A DNA stretch of 7,026 bases. It comes from JAYODW01 sp038116745 (lineage in GTDB: Bacteria > Pseudomonadota > Gammaproteobacteria > Ga0077536). The notes beneath the pieces were generated by a model. The model did no database searches. It was not told the origin of the DNA and saw only the letters and a list, made by a program, of their open reading frames with translations. Within the stretch, counting starts at the first letter, position 1. Every line of letters begins with the position of its first letter. The stretch is taken from NCBI GenBank assembly GCA_038116745.1, contig JAYODW010000087.1:1-7026 (forward strand). Direction: 5' to 3'. Made by a program: the position numbers and the translations under genes. This document shows, in pieces, positions 1 through 5,898 of the stretch.

Positions 1-782
1 CCGCGGATCAGGAGGTCGCAATGCAGAACATCACGCGTGGTTCCGGCATGCGGTGTCACTATCGCGTGTTCAATCTGCGTCAGCGCATTCATAAGCGAGG
101 ACTTACCCACGTTGGGTGCGCCGGCAAGCACGACAACAGCCCCTGTGTGAAGGCGCACACCTTTCTCCGCGGCTGTTATCAGTGCTCGGAGCTCATCAAC
201 CACACTCTGCTGGAGGATAAGCTGCTGATCGAGCAGGTCTTCTGACGCAACATCGTCGCCGAAGTCGATGCTGGCCTCGAGCATGGCGTGCCCTGCCCGC
301 AGTGTTTCAATCATTGAAGTCAGCTGTGCCCCGAAGGCACCTTCCATCGTGCGCCGCGCGGCGCGCGCAGTGCGCAGAGTCGCACTGTTAATCAGATCTG
401 CCACCGCTTCCGCTTGTGCCAGATCAAGCCGCCCATTGCGGTAGGCGCGCTCAGTGAATTCGCCCGGACGCGCTGATCTGGCGCCCAGTTCACAGGCGCG
501 AGCCACCAATCTTTCCAGCAGAACAGGATTTCCGTGGCCCTGCAATTCCGCCACCTGCTCACCCGTATAGCTGCCCGGCGCAGGAAAAAGCAGTGCGATC
601 CCATCATCGATGGCGTCACCATTTTCTTCACGGAAGACAGCGTATACCGCAGTTCTCGGAGCGATAGTTCGCCCGCAGATCTGTGCCTGGATAGCGGCTG
701 AGTCCGGACCGCTGAGCCGGACAACTCCTATCCCACCACGCCCTGAGGAGGACGCGACGGCCACAATCGTTTCAGTGTCCAC
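1..782 (-). CDS. mnmE: MnmE (TrmE), tRNA uridine-34 modification GTPase, N-terminal 260 residues, cut by window edge
   Basis: MnmE works with MnmG to place the carboxymethylaminomethyl group on wobble uridine 34 of certain tRNAs in the cytoplasm. The visible part begins with a folate-binding-type N-terminal domain: the SSGRGGIG stretch (about residues 11-19) and RPGEFTERAYRNGRLDLAQAEAV (105-127, quoted here in its conserved core FTERAYRNGRLDLAQ) are family hallmarks. The helical domain follows, then the start of the inserted G domain, with P-loop GAPNVGKS (221-228) and the AGTTRD switch motif (246-251). The rest of the G domain and the C-terminal Cys motif lie beyond base 1. The start is GTG at 782-780: an in-frame TGA lies 13 codons upstream and no ATG or TTG lies between, and the N-terminus then matches the family in length. 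The ribosome-binding site is weak (GGAT six bases before). It is the last visible gene of the rpmH operon, 44 bases after yidC. Identity is certain; only the C-terminal third is unseen. Confidence 0.97.
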   Translation of the reverse strand, partial: MDTETIVAVASSSGRGGIGVVRLSGPDSAAIQAQICGRTIAPRTAVYAVFREENGDAIDDGIALLFPAPGSYTGEQVAELQGHGNPVLLERLVARACELGARSARPGEFTERAYRNGRLDLAQAEAVADLINSATLRTARAARRTMEGAFGAQLTSMIETLRAGHAMLEASIDFGDDVASEDLLDQQLILQQSVVDELRALITAAEKGVRLHTGAVVVLAGAPNVGKSSLMNALTQIEHAIVTPHAGTTRDVLHCDLLIR

Positions 783-826
783 AGCGGTATCCGCGCTCTG
801 GATGCTAAAGCGTTTGCGTCAGCACC

Positions 827-2455
827 TCAGCGGGCCTGAGACTCGATTACCTTGGTAATCCGCCACTGCTGGGCGATAGAGAGCACGTTGTTCACGACCC
901 AATAGAGCACCAAGCCCGAAGGGAAAAAAGCGAAGAAGACGGTGAAGATGATGGGCATCAGTTGGATTACCTTTGCCTGCATCGGATCCAAGGGTGCTGG
1001 GTTCAGTTTCTGCTGAATCCACATGCTTATCCCCATCAGCAGCGGCAGAACGAAGAACGGGTCCTTGCTGGACAAGTCCTTGATCCAGAGGATGAACGGC
1101 GCCTGTCGCATTTCCACGGTTTCCAGCAGAACCCAGTAGAGCGCGATAAAAACCGGGATCTGGATAAGAATCGGGAGACAGCCGCCCAGCGGGTTGATCT
1201 TCTCCTCTTTGTACAGGTTCATCATCGCCTGATTGAGCTGCGCCCGATCCTCTGCATAGCGTTCACGCATTGCTAGCATCTTGGGCTGGACTCGACGCAT
1301 ATTGGCCATAGATCTGTAGCCCGCGGCGGACAGTGGGTAGAAGGTCAGCTTCAGCAGGAAGGTGAGGATGATGATTGCCCAAGCCCAGTTTCCCGTGAGG
1401 TGATGGAAATACTGCAGGACGGAGAAAAGCGGTTTTGCTATGAACCACAACATGCCGTAGTCAACCGTCAGCTCCATCCCTGGCGCTGTATCCTGCAAAA
1501 GGTCATGACGCTTGGGACCGATGAATAGTTGACTTTGAAAGTCTACCGATGCTCCCGGAAGGACGCTTATCGCCGGGCCTATGTGCCCGACCAGATAACG
1601 TTCCCGGTCGACTATCTTTGAATAAAACTGGGTGTTTTCAGGCGGCGGTGGAAGCAGAGAGGTAACGAAATAATGCTGGATGATACCGACCCATGCGTCT
1701 GTGGCTGTCACAGCGAGCGGCGCTTCCGCCAGATCATCGTAGTCGAACTTTTCAAAACGCTTTTCCGGCGTGGACAGTACTGGACCTGTGAAGGTGTAAA
1801 CCATGCCCTGTCGTGAAGACACCTGATTGCGCTGAAGCTGCTCATAGTGGTGAACCTTGAGCGTCCTATCTGTGTTGTTTCGCAACACGTAAACGAGTTC
1901 AACCAGATAGGAGTTGCGCTGGAAACGATACGTTTTCTCTACTGTGAGCGCTTCAGCTGACATCAGAGCACAGCGAACAATCAGCTCGTCTTCTCCGGGA
2001 AGAAGTTCATAAGAAGATTGATCACACAGGTAATGCTGGCGGTGGTTAGGCAGACCTTCATCACCCGTTAAGCCACCCTGAAGAACATACGTCTTCTCTT
2101 TCCCCTGCCCGAGCAGTTCCACCGGGATATCGGGATGATCCAGTGATATCGGGTATTTGCGTAAAGCCGCGCGCACGAGGCCGGCGCCAGCTGGGTCGAG
2201 ATCAAGATCAAAAACGTCTGTCTTGATCGACACTCGGTCTCCCGTCGCAGCGCGGGTTTCTATTGGATCCATCGATGCCTGCGCCTCCGGTACATTCGGC
2301 ACTGGTGCGATTGAAGCGGGCATCGCCTGATTTTGGGAAACAGCCGCTGTCTTGGGCGGCACGGTCTCCGCGTGATAGTCAGCCTGCCATGCTTCCCAGA
2401 GCATCAGGCCAAGCATCGACAGGGCAACGAACAGAATAAGGCGCGTGTTTTCCAA
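827..2455 (-). CDS. yidC: YidC, inner-membrane protein insertase
   Basis: YidC inserts and folds inner-membrane proteins, alone or with SecYEG. The 542-residue length is normal for a Gram-negative YidC. Residues 5-20 form the first membrane segment, a large periplasmic domain runs from about 25 to 330, and the conserved five-helix core follows. Core landmarks are GNWAWAIIILTF (355-366), YKEEKINPLGGCLPILIQIP (415-434), MRQAPFILWIKDLS (449-462), DPMQ (490-493) and FPSGLVLYWVVNN (511-523). The groove position that is Arg366 in E. coli is Lys369 here, a substitution I recall from Pseudomonas-type proteins. The start is TTG: it places the signal-anchor helix directly at the N-terminus as in the family, with AAAGAGA about eight bases upstream. 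The start lies one base after the rnpA stop, so translation is probably coupled. The tail is short and lacks the long basic extension of E. coli YidC. Confidence 0.97.
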   Translation of the reverse strand: MENTRLILFVALSMLGLMLWEAWQADYHAETVPPKTAAVSQNQAMPASIAPVPNVPEAQASMDPIETRAATGDRVSIKTDVFDLDLDPAGAGLVRAALRKYPISLDHPDIPVELLGQGKEKTYVLQGGLTGDEGLPNHRQHYLCDQSSYELLPGEDELIVRCALMSAEALTVEKTYRFQRNSYLVELVYVLRNNTDRTLKVHHYEQLQRNQVSSRQGMVYTFTGPVLSTPEKRFEKFDYDDLAEAPLAVTATDAWVGIIQHYFVTSLLPPPPENTQFYSKIVDRERYLVGHIGPAISVLPGASVDFQSQLFIGPKRHDLLQDTAPGMELTVDYGMLWFIAKPLFSVLQYFHHLTGNWAWAIIILTFLLKLTFYPLSAAGYRSMANMRRVQPKMLAMRERYAEDRAQLNQAMMNLYKEEKINPLGGCLPILIQIPVFIALYWVLLETVEMRQAPFILWIKDLSSKDPFFVLPLLMGISMWIQQKLNPAPLDPMQAKVIQLMPIIFTVFFAFFPSGLVLYWVVNNVLSIAQQWRITKVIESQAR

Positions 2456-2456
2456 C

Positions 2457-2819
2457 CTAGATTCTCTTTTTCCAGTCGGCTGCTGAGAGCAGCGCTTGTG
2501 CTACTTCATGTGTCAGAGCATGTCTGCTCAGCAGAGCCGCTTGGGGCAGGATGACTATGAAAACGTCAACTGCCCGCATCTTTTTTTGAAGTGATCTGAA
2601 CGTTTCACGGACACGCCTTTTAATCGCATTTCTCCGTGTCGCGAGACGGGAAACTTTACGACTGACTGAAAGCCCCAAGCGTGGAAAATCCCGATCGTTC
2701 TGTAGAGCATATGTAATGAGCGCGGCCGTGCGCTTTCGCGTGCCTCGACGGAAAACACGATCGATTTCTGCTCTGGTGTGCAGTCGCTGGTGCCAGCCAA
2801 AAGTGCTGGCCGCCAGGAT
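2457..2819 (-). CDS. rnpA: RnpA, ribonuclease P protein component, with a non-canonical start codon
   Basis: RnpA is the small basic protein that binds the RNase P RNA and helps it recognise precursor tRNAs. The frame carries the family core in order: FGWHQRLHTRAEIDRVFRRG (residues 7-26 if started at ATC), the central PRLGLSVSRKV (46-56) and the RNR-type box ATRRNAIKRRVRE (60-72), then the C-terminal strand-helix. Its third RNR residue is Ala, a variable position. The frame is open from 2852, but between that point and the core there is no ATG, GTG or TTG. The only alternatives are ATA (2840), ATC (2819) and CTG (2816). I chose ATC because ATC or CTG puts Phe five to six residues from the N-terminus as in E. 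coli RnpA (MVKLAF), and GAGAAG lies about 12 bases upstream. The next TTG, at 2678, would delete the first 47 residues and half the fold. The identity is certain and the start is not; a sequence error is possible. Confidence 0.9.
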   Translation of the reverse strand: MLAASTFGWHQRLHTRAEIDRVFRRGTRKRTAALITYALQNDRDFPRLGLSVSRKVSRLATRRNAIKRRVRETFRSLQKKMRAVDVFIVILPQAALLSRHALTHEVAQALLSAADWKKRI

Positions 2820-2844
2820 TGTCGCTGACGGCTTCTCTATGAGG

Positions 2845-2991
2845 TTAGTTCGTTAACTGGGCTGCAAGCCGCATACGTCCCTTCGCTCGACGGGCGCGGA
2901 TCACGCGCTGACCACCTTTGGTTTTCATACGAGCTCTGAACCCATGCTTACGGATACGTTTAGTTCGGCCAGGCTGGAAAGTGTGTTTCAT
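2845..2991 (-). CDS. rpmH: Ribosomal protein L34
   Basis: L34 is a very small, highly basic protein of the 50S subunit. The 48-residue product starts MKHTFQPGRTKRIRKHGFRA and continues with RMKTKGGQRVIRARRAKGR, matching the whole L34 family pattern (Arg/Lys rich, HGFRARM in the centre, RRAKGR near the end). It is two to four residues longer than the usual 44-46, with the C-terminal tail RLAAQLTN. ATG is at 2991-2989 and TAA at 2847-2845. It is the first gene of the leftward operon, about 55 bases after the predicted transcription start. rnpA follows after a gap of roughly 25 bases, depending on the rnpA start. Confidence 0.98.
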   Translation of the reverse strand: MKHTFQPGRTKRIRKHGFRARMKTKGGQRVIRARRAKGRMRLAAQLTN

Positions 2992-3053
2992 TATTGAGCG
3001 TCCGATTTCAGTGGTCTGATTCTGCGAGATGGTGGCGCATCAGAAAGCGCGCG

Positions 3054-3083
3054 ATTCTAGGGCCTCGTTTACAAAAAAGTCAA
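3054..3083 (-). promoter_or_regulatory. sigma70-type promoter for rpmH-rnpA-yidC-mnmE
   Basis: Reading the minus strand, TTGACT (3083-3078) is a five-of-six match to the -35 box and TAGAAT (3059-3054) a five-of-six match to the -10 box, separated by 18 bases. The predicted start of transcription near 3047 gives a leader of about 55 bases before the rpmH ATG. It is the best promoter I see in the dnaA-rpmH gap. Inferred from sequence only. Confidence 0.75.
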
Positions 3084-3114
3084 TTAGATCATGGAAATAT
3101 ATCGCTGCTCAGGT

Positions 3115-3123
3115 TGTGGATAA
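3115..3123 (-). promoter_or_regulatory. DnaA box, perfect match, upstream of dnaA
   Basis: The plus strand reads TGTGGATAA, which is TTATCCACA on the minus strand, the strongest nine-base DnaA-binding sequence. It lies 68 bases before the dnaA start and overlaps where a -35 element would sit for the TACACT -10 box at 3140-3145. That placement fits autorepression of dnaA, as known in E. coli. The match is seen; the regulatory role is inferred. Confidence 0.85.
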
Positions 3124-3191
3124 GTTTCGGGCCGAGCGCTACACTCTCGCGCCTCTCTTCGCCTCACAAACCAACTTGCGACCAGGTCACT

Positions 3192-4562
3192 ATGGAACAA
3201 CCCGTCTGGCGTCAATGCCTGAGAAAACTGGAACTCGAGCTTTCGGCGCAGCAGTTCAATACCTGGATAAGGCCGCTACAGGCCGAAGAGACCGGCGAGA
3301 GGATCACCGTTCTCGCACCCAACCGGTTTGTCCTCGACTGGATTAGAGACAAGTACGCAGAGCGTATTCATGGCATCGTTGGTGACATTGCAGGAGCTTC
3401 CACCCTGAAGCTGAGCTTCACTGTAGGAAGCAAATCGACTACGGCGGCGAGAAATGTGGCTGAACAGGAGCAGAGTGTCAGTACATCCCAGGGCACTCCT
3501 GTGACAACCGCGGAAGGTTCGGAAACCAGAAAAGCTGCTACTCGCAGTGGGCTCAAGAAAGATTTCACTTTCGAGACCTTTGTAGAGGGTAAATCAAATC
3601 AGCTGGCGCGCGCAGCTTCTCTGCAAGTCGCTGAAAATCCTGGAAAAGGCTACAACCCTCTGTTCATATGCGGCGGCGTTGGTCTAGGTAAAACCCACCT
3701 CATGCACGCCGTCGGAAATTTGCTGACGCAGGGCCGGGGTGGCGCGAAAGTGGTCTATCTGCATTCGGAGAGGTTTGTAGCCGACATGGTTAAAGCGCTT
3801 CAGCACAACGCCATGAACGACTTCAAAAAGTTCTATCGGTCCGCGGATGCTCTTCTCATCGACGACATCCAGTTTTTTGCTGGTAAAGAGCGCTCGCAAG
3901 AGGAGTTTTTTCACACTTTCAATGCTTTACTGGAGGGTCAGCAACAGATCGTTTTGACCTGTGACCGCTACCCGAAAGAGGTATCAGGTGTAGAAGAGCG
4001 ACTCAAATCCCGGTTCGGCTGGGGGCTCACCGTTGCTATCGAACCAGCCGAACTTGAAACACGAGTCGCTATCCTCATGAAAAAGGCAGAACAGTCTGGC
4101 ATCAGCCTCCCCCATGAAGTGGCCTTCTTCATAGGCAAACGCTTTCGTTCGAACATACGGGAGCTCGAAGGAGCTTTACATAGAGTGGTAGCAAATGCTC
4201 ACTTCACAGGCCAGTCGATAACTCTCGACTTCGCCAGGGAAGCTTTACGAGATCTACTGGCTCTACAAGACAGGCTGGTTACCATAGACAACATCCAGCG
4301 CACAGTTGCGGAGTACTACAAGATAAGGGTTGCTGACCTTCTTTCTAAGAGAAGGAATCGATCTATCGCGAGGCCACGCCAGGTAGCAATGGCACTCTCT
4401 AAAGAACTCACCAGCCATAGCCTCCCAGAGATTGGAGATGCCTTCGGGGGTAGAGACCATACGACAGTTCTGCATGCTTGCAGAAAGGTAGCGGAATTAA
4501 GGGCCAGTGATGCACGTATACAGGAAGACTTTGCAAACCTGGAAAGAACGTTGACAACTTAG
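3192..4562 (+). CDS. dnaA: DnaA, chromosomal replication initiator
   Basis: DnaA is the AAA+ ATPase that binds DnaA boxes, melts the origin and loads the helicase. The 456-residue protein shows all four domains. Domain I is at about 1-78, with FNTWIRPLQ and APNRFVLDW. Domain II is a short Ser/Thr/Ala-rich linker at about 79-120. Domain III is the ATPase: Walker A GGVGLGKT (161-168), Walker B LLIDD (221-225), sensor 1 LTCDR (255-259), Arg finger R274 in RLKSRFGWG, and sensor 2 in NIRELEGAL (321-329). Domain IV binds DNA: RRNRSIARPRQ (387-397) and GGRDHTTVLHACRKV (419-433), with D422, H423 and T424 matching the E. coli base-contacting residues. Cys160 before Walker A, where Tyr is common, is a minor variation. 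The ATG at 3192 is chosen because the family N-terminus starts there and AGGT lies about five bases upstream. The frame is open back to 2994 without any conserved residues. dnaN follows after the candidate origin. Confidence 0.98.
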   Translation: MEQPVWRQCLRKLELELSAQQFNTWIRPLQAEETGERITVLAPNRFVLDWIRDKYAERIHGIVGDIAGASTLKLSFTVGSKSTTAARNVAEQEQSVSTSQGTPVTTAEGSETRKAATRSGLKKDFTFETFVEGKSNQLARAASLQVAENPGKGYNPLFICGGVGLGKTHLMHAVGNLLTQGRGGAKVVYLHSERFVADMVKALQHNAMNDFKKFYRSADALLIDDIQFFAGKERSQEEFFHTFNALLEGQQQIVLTCDRYPKEVSGVEERLKSRFGWGLTVAIEPAELETRVAILMKKAEQSGISLPHEVAFFIGKRFRSNIRELEGALHRVVANAHFTGQSITLDFAREALRDLLALQDRLVTIDNIQRTVAEYYKIRVADLLSKRRNRSIARPRQVAMALSKELTSHSLPEIGDAFGGRDHTTVLHACRKVAELRASDARIQEDFANLERTLTT

Positions 4563-4674
4563 CGACAGCTTAGCGGCAACCTGTGGATAATGTTGGCGAC
4601 TTCTCAGAAATGGTTTTCCTCCACAGAGAACCCACAACTTAGCGTCAGAAAAATTACCTCAAACAAGTCGCTAA
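4558..4674. repeat. Four copies of TTAGCGNC in the dnaA-dnaN gap
   Basis: Three direct copies read CTTAGCGACA (4558-4567), CTTAGCGGCA (4569-4578) and CTTAGCGTCA (4638-4647). A fourth lies inverted as GTCGCTAA (4667-4674). The first and third extend to a 15-base match with one mismatch, ACAACTTAGCG(A/T)CAG, at 4554-4568 and 4634-4648, exactly 80 bases apart. The first two are 11 bases apart, about one helical turn, and sit just before the strong DnaA box. I found no TTAGCG elsewhere in the window by eye. The function is unknown; a protein-binding site at the origin is a guess. Confidence 0.7.
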
Positions 4675-4736
4675 TTTATTGTTTTAGCTAAAAAAAGAAA
4701 ATATTACCGTCTTTTGCCCTACTAATAACAACCACT
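4563..4736. other. Candidate replication origin (oriC) in the dnaA-dnaN gap
   Basis: The 174 non-coding bases hold one perfect DnaA box (4582-4590), one weak box with two mismatches (TCCTCCACA, 4617-4625), four TTAGCGNC elements (the first starting inside the dnaA stop region) and a strongly A/T-rich half (about 4645-4735) that could be the unwinding element. The A/T-rich part contains the perfect palindrome TTTTAGCTAAAA (4682-4693). The position next to dnaA and the presence of parS sites about 1.7 and 2.4 kb away in recF fit an origin. Against it, only one box is strong, whereas well-studied origins have several. The gap must also carry the dnaN promoter. The role as oriC is inferred from context. 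Confidence 0.65.
4582..4590 (-). promoter_or_regulatory. DnaA box, perfect match, in candidate oriC
   Basis: TGTGGATAA on the plus strand is an exact TTATCCACA box in reverse orientation, 20 bases after the dnaA stop codon. It is flanked by CAAC (4577-4580) on the left and GTTG (4592-4595) on the right, giving a small inverted frame around the box. It has the same orientation as the box upstream of dnaA. Confidence 0.85.
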
Positions 4737-5840
4737 ATGAAAATCAAAATATCTCGAGAAGTTCTATTACCTGTTCTTCAAGCAGCGAATAACGTTGTTG
4801 AGCGTAGGCAAACACTGCCAATTCTGAGCAACGTTCTGGTGGAAGGTTTGGCTGACGCCGTTCGGATTACGTCGACAGATATGGAAGTCGAGTTATGTGC
4901 GGAAGTCACAGACGTTGAAACAGACACAGGAGCAGCGGCGTTGCCGGCCAGGAAGTTGCTGGACATTTGTCGGGCTCTTCCCGTTGGTTCGGCAATCACG
5001 ATAGACACTGATGGAAATAAAGCTAAGCTGACCTCAGGGAGAAGCAAGTTTTCTTTAGCAGCGATGCGTGGCGATGAGTTTCCATCAGTCGGGAATTTTT
5101 CAACCCAGGTTGATTTCTCTCTAGATAGGCAAGTGTTGGTTGACTTAGTAGAGAGCACCTTATTCGCCATGGCACATCAGGATGTGCGTTACTACCTGAA
5201 CGGATTACTTTTAGAAATAGACGGTCATAGAGTAAGGGCGGTAGCAACCGATGGTCACCGACTCGCGCTTTGCGAGAAGGAGCTCGCGGTCGATCTGGGA
5301 GGTGAGAGCAAGCAATACATCATTCCGAGAAAAGGCGTATTGGAACTGGCTCGACTCCTGAGCAACGGGGATGGTGAGGTGCAGTTAAGCATCGGGGAGA
5401 ATCACCTTAGGGCGACTCTAGGTAGCGTAACTCTCATTTCCAAACTGGTGGATGGGCGTTTCCCCGATTACGACCGGGTAATCCCGGGAGAATCTGAGTT
5501 TCAGGTAGTGGCTCAGCGTGAAGACCTCAGGTCTGGACTCGGGCGAGCTTCTATTCTTTCAAATGAAAAATTTCGCGGCGTACGGCTGACATTTAAGAAA
5601 GAGCTTCTGGTGGCAGTTGCCCACAATCCGGAACAGGAAGAGGCAGAGGAGGAAATGGAAATCCAGTATGCGGGGGACGGTATTGAAGTCGGCTTTAATG
5701 TCTCCTACCTATTGGATGTGCTCGGTGTCATCCGGGCAGAGCAGGTTCGAATTGATCTTGTTGACGCGCAAAGTAGTGCACTGATTAGGGCTGTGGGGGA
5801 TGACAGCGCGAGGTATGTTGTGATGCCTATGAGGCTTTAA
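4737..5840 (+). CDS. dnaN: DnaN, DNA polymerase III beta sliding clamp
   Basis: The beta clamp is a ring-shaped dimer that tethers DNA polymerases and other proteins to DNA. The 367 residues match the usual length for three repeated clamp domains of about 120 residues each. Family motifs include RRQTLPILSNVLVE (22-35), ATDGHRLALCEKE (170-182), DGRFPDYDRVIP (239-250) and the C-terminal VVMPMRL. The peptide-binding pocket known from E. coli is intact: T171, G173, H174, L176, P243, R247, V248 and the M363-P364-M365 end are all present. The ATG at 4737 gives the expected MKIKISRE start. No Shine-Dalgarno sequence precedes it: the 20 bases upstream contain no GGA, GAG or AGG. TACTAAT (about 4720-4726) resembles a -10 box close enough to the ATG to suggest a very short leader. 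recF follows after 58 bases. Confidence 0.98.
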   Translation: MKIKISREVLLPVLQAANNVVERRQTLPILSNVLVEGLADAVRITSTDMEVELCAEVTDVETDTGAAALPARKLLDICRALPVGSAITIDTDGNKAKLTSGRSKFSLAAMRGDEFPSVGNFSTQVDFSLDRQVLVDLVESTLFAMAHQDVRYYLNGLLLEIDGHRVRAVATDGHRLALCEKELAVDLGGESKQYIIPRKGVLELARLLSNGDGEVQLSIGENHLRATLGSVTLISKLVDGRFPDYDRVIPGESEFQVVAQREDLRSGLGRASILSNEKFRGVRLTFKKELLVAVAHNPEQEEAEEEMEIQYAGDGIEVGFNVSYLLDVLGVIRAEQVRIDLVDAQSSALIRAVGDDSARYVVMPMRL

Positions 5841-5897
5841 GGCTTGGTGTCTCAGCTGGTGGGCACATAAATAAAGAGCCTCTTATAGCTGAGAAGG
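5831..5897 (+). promoter_or_regulatory. Possible RNA fold over the recF ribosome-binding site
   Basis: Between dnaN and recF, TCTCAGCT (5850-5857) is perfectly complementary to AGCTGAGA (5887-5894), with a 29-base loop. The second arm covers most of the recF Shine-Dalgarno GAGAAGG (5891-5897). A second pair, GAGGCT (5831-5836, end of dnaN) with AGCCTC (5877-5882), crosses the first, so the two could form a pseudoknot or exclude each other. Ribosomes finishing dnaN would cover the 5831 arm, which suggests translational coupling. The complementarity is seen; the regulation is inferred. There is no T-tract, so it is not an intrinsic terminator. Confidence 0.4.
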
Positions 5898-5898
5898 T

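Larger units (their letters stand above)
2992..3191. promoter_or_regulatory. Divergent rpmH-dnaA intergenic region
   Basis: This 200-base gap carries outward promoters for both gene sets. It contains the rpmH promoter (3054-3083), an A/T-rich stretch at about 3068-3107, a perfect DnaA box (3115-3123) and, beyond it, a possible -10 box TACACT (3140-3145) for dnaA with only a poor -35. In Pseudomonas the equivalent gap can act as an origin. Here it has a single strong DnaA box, so I read it mainly as the dnaA control region. The dnaA frame is open through it, but the conserved DnaA N-terminus begins only at 3192. Confidence 0.7.

Noticed and set aside
826..840. Hairpin CTCAG-CGGGC-CTGAG at the yidC stop codon
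   Set aside because: The stem is only five bases with no following T-tract, so it is not convincing as a terminator, and mnmE follows in the same operon.
392..858. Open frames of 110 and 82 codons opposite or across mnmE
   Set aside because: The MnmE frame in this stretch is unmistakable; the others have no family features.
2596..2612. Partial parS-like sequence around GTTTCACGGAC
   Set aside because: Only one half-site matches; there is no palindromic second half.
2457..2678. Short rnpA of 73 residues starting TTG at 2678
   Set aside because: It would drop the conserved N-terminal helix and strand (RLHTRAEIDRVFRRG), which are present in frame upstream.
2555..2800. Minus-strand frame starting TTG at 2800
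   Set aside because: It runs out of frame across the RnpA core and has no recognisable family features; it is a shadow of rnpA, though its TTG is the only usual start codon in that stretch.
2994..3191. Open dnaA frame upstream of 3192, giving a 522-residue protein
   Set aside because: The extra 66 residues resemble no DnaA N-terminus, cover the promoters and DnaA box, and the family start MEQPVW with a ribosome-binding site is at 3192.
4682..4693. TTTTAGCTAAAA palindrome as an intrinsic terminator of dnaA
   Set aside because: The stem is A/T-rich with no loop and no GC-rich part; it more likely belongs to the A/T-rich origin or promoter stretch.
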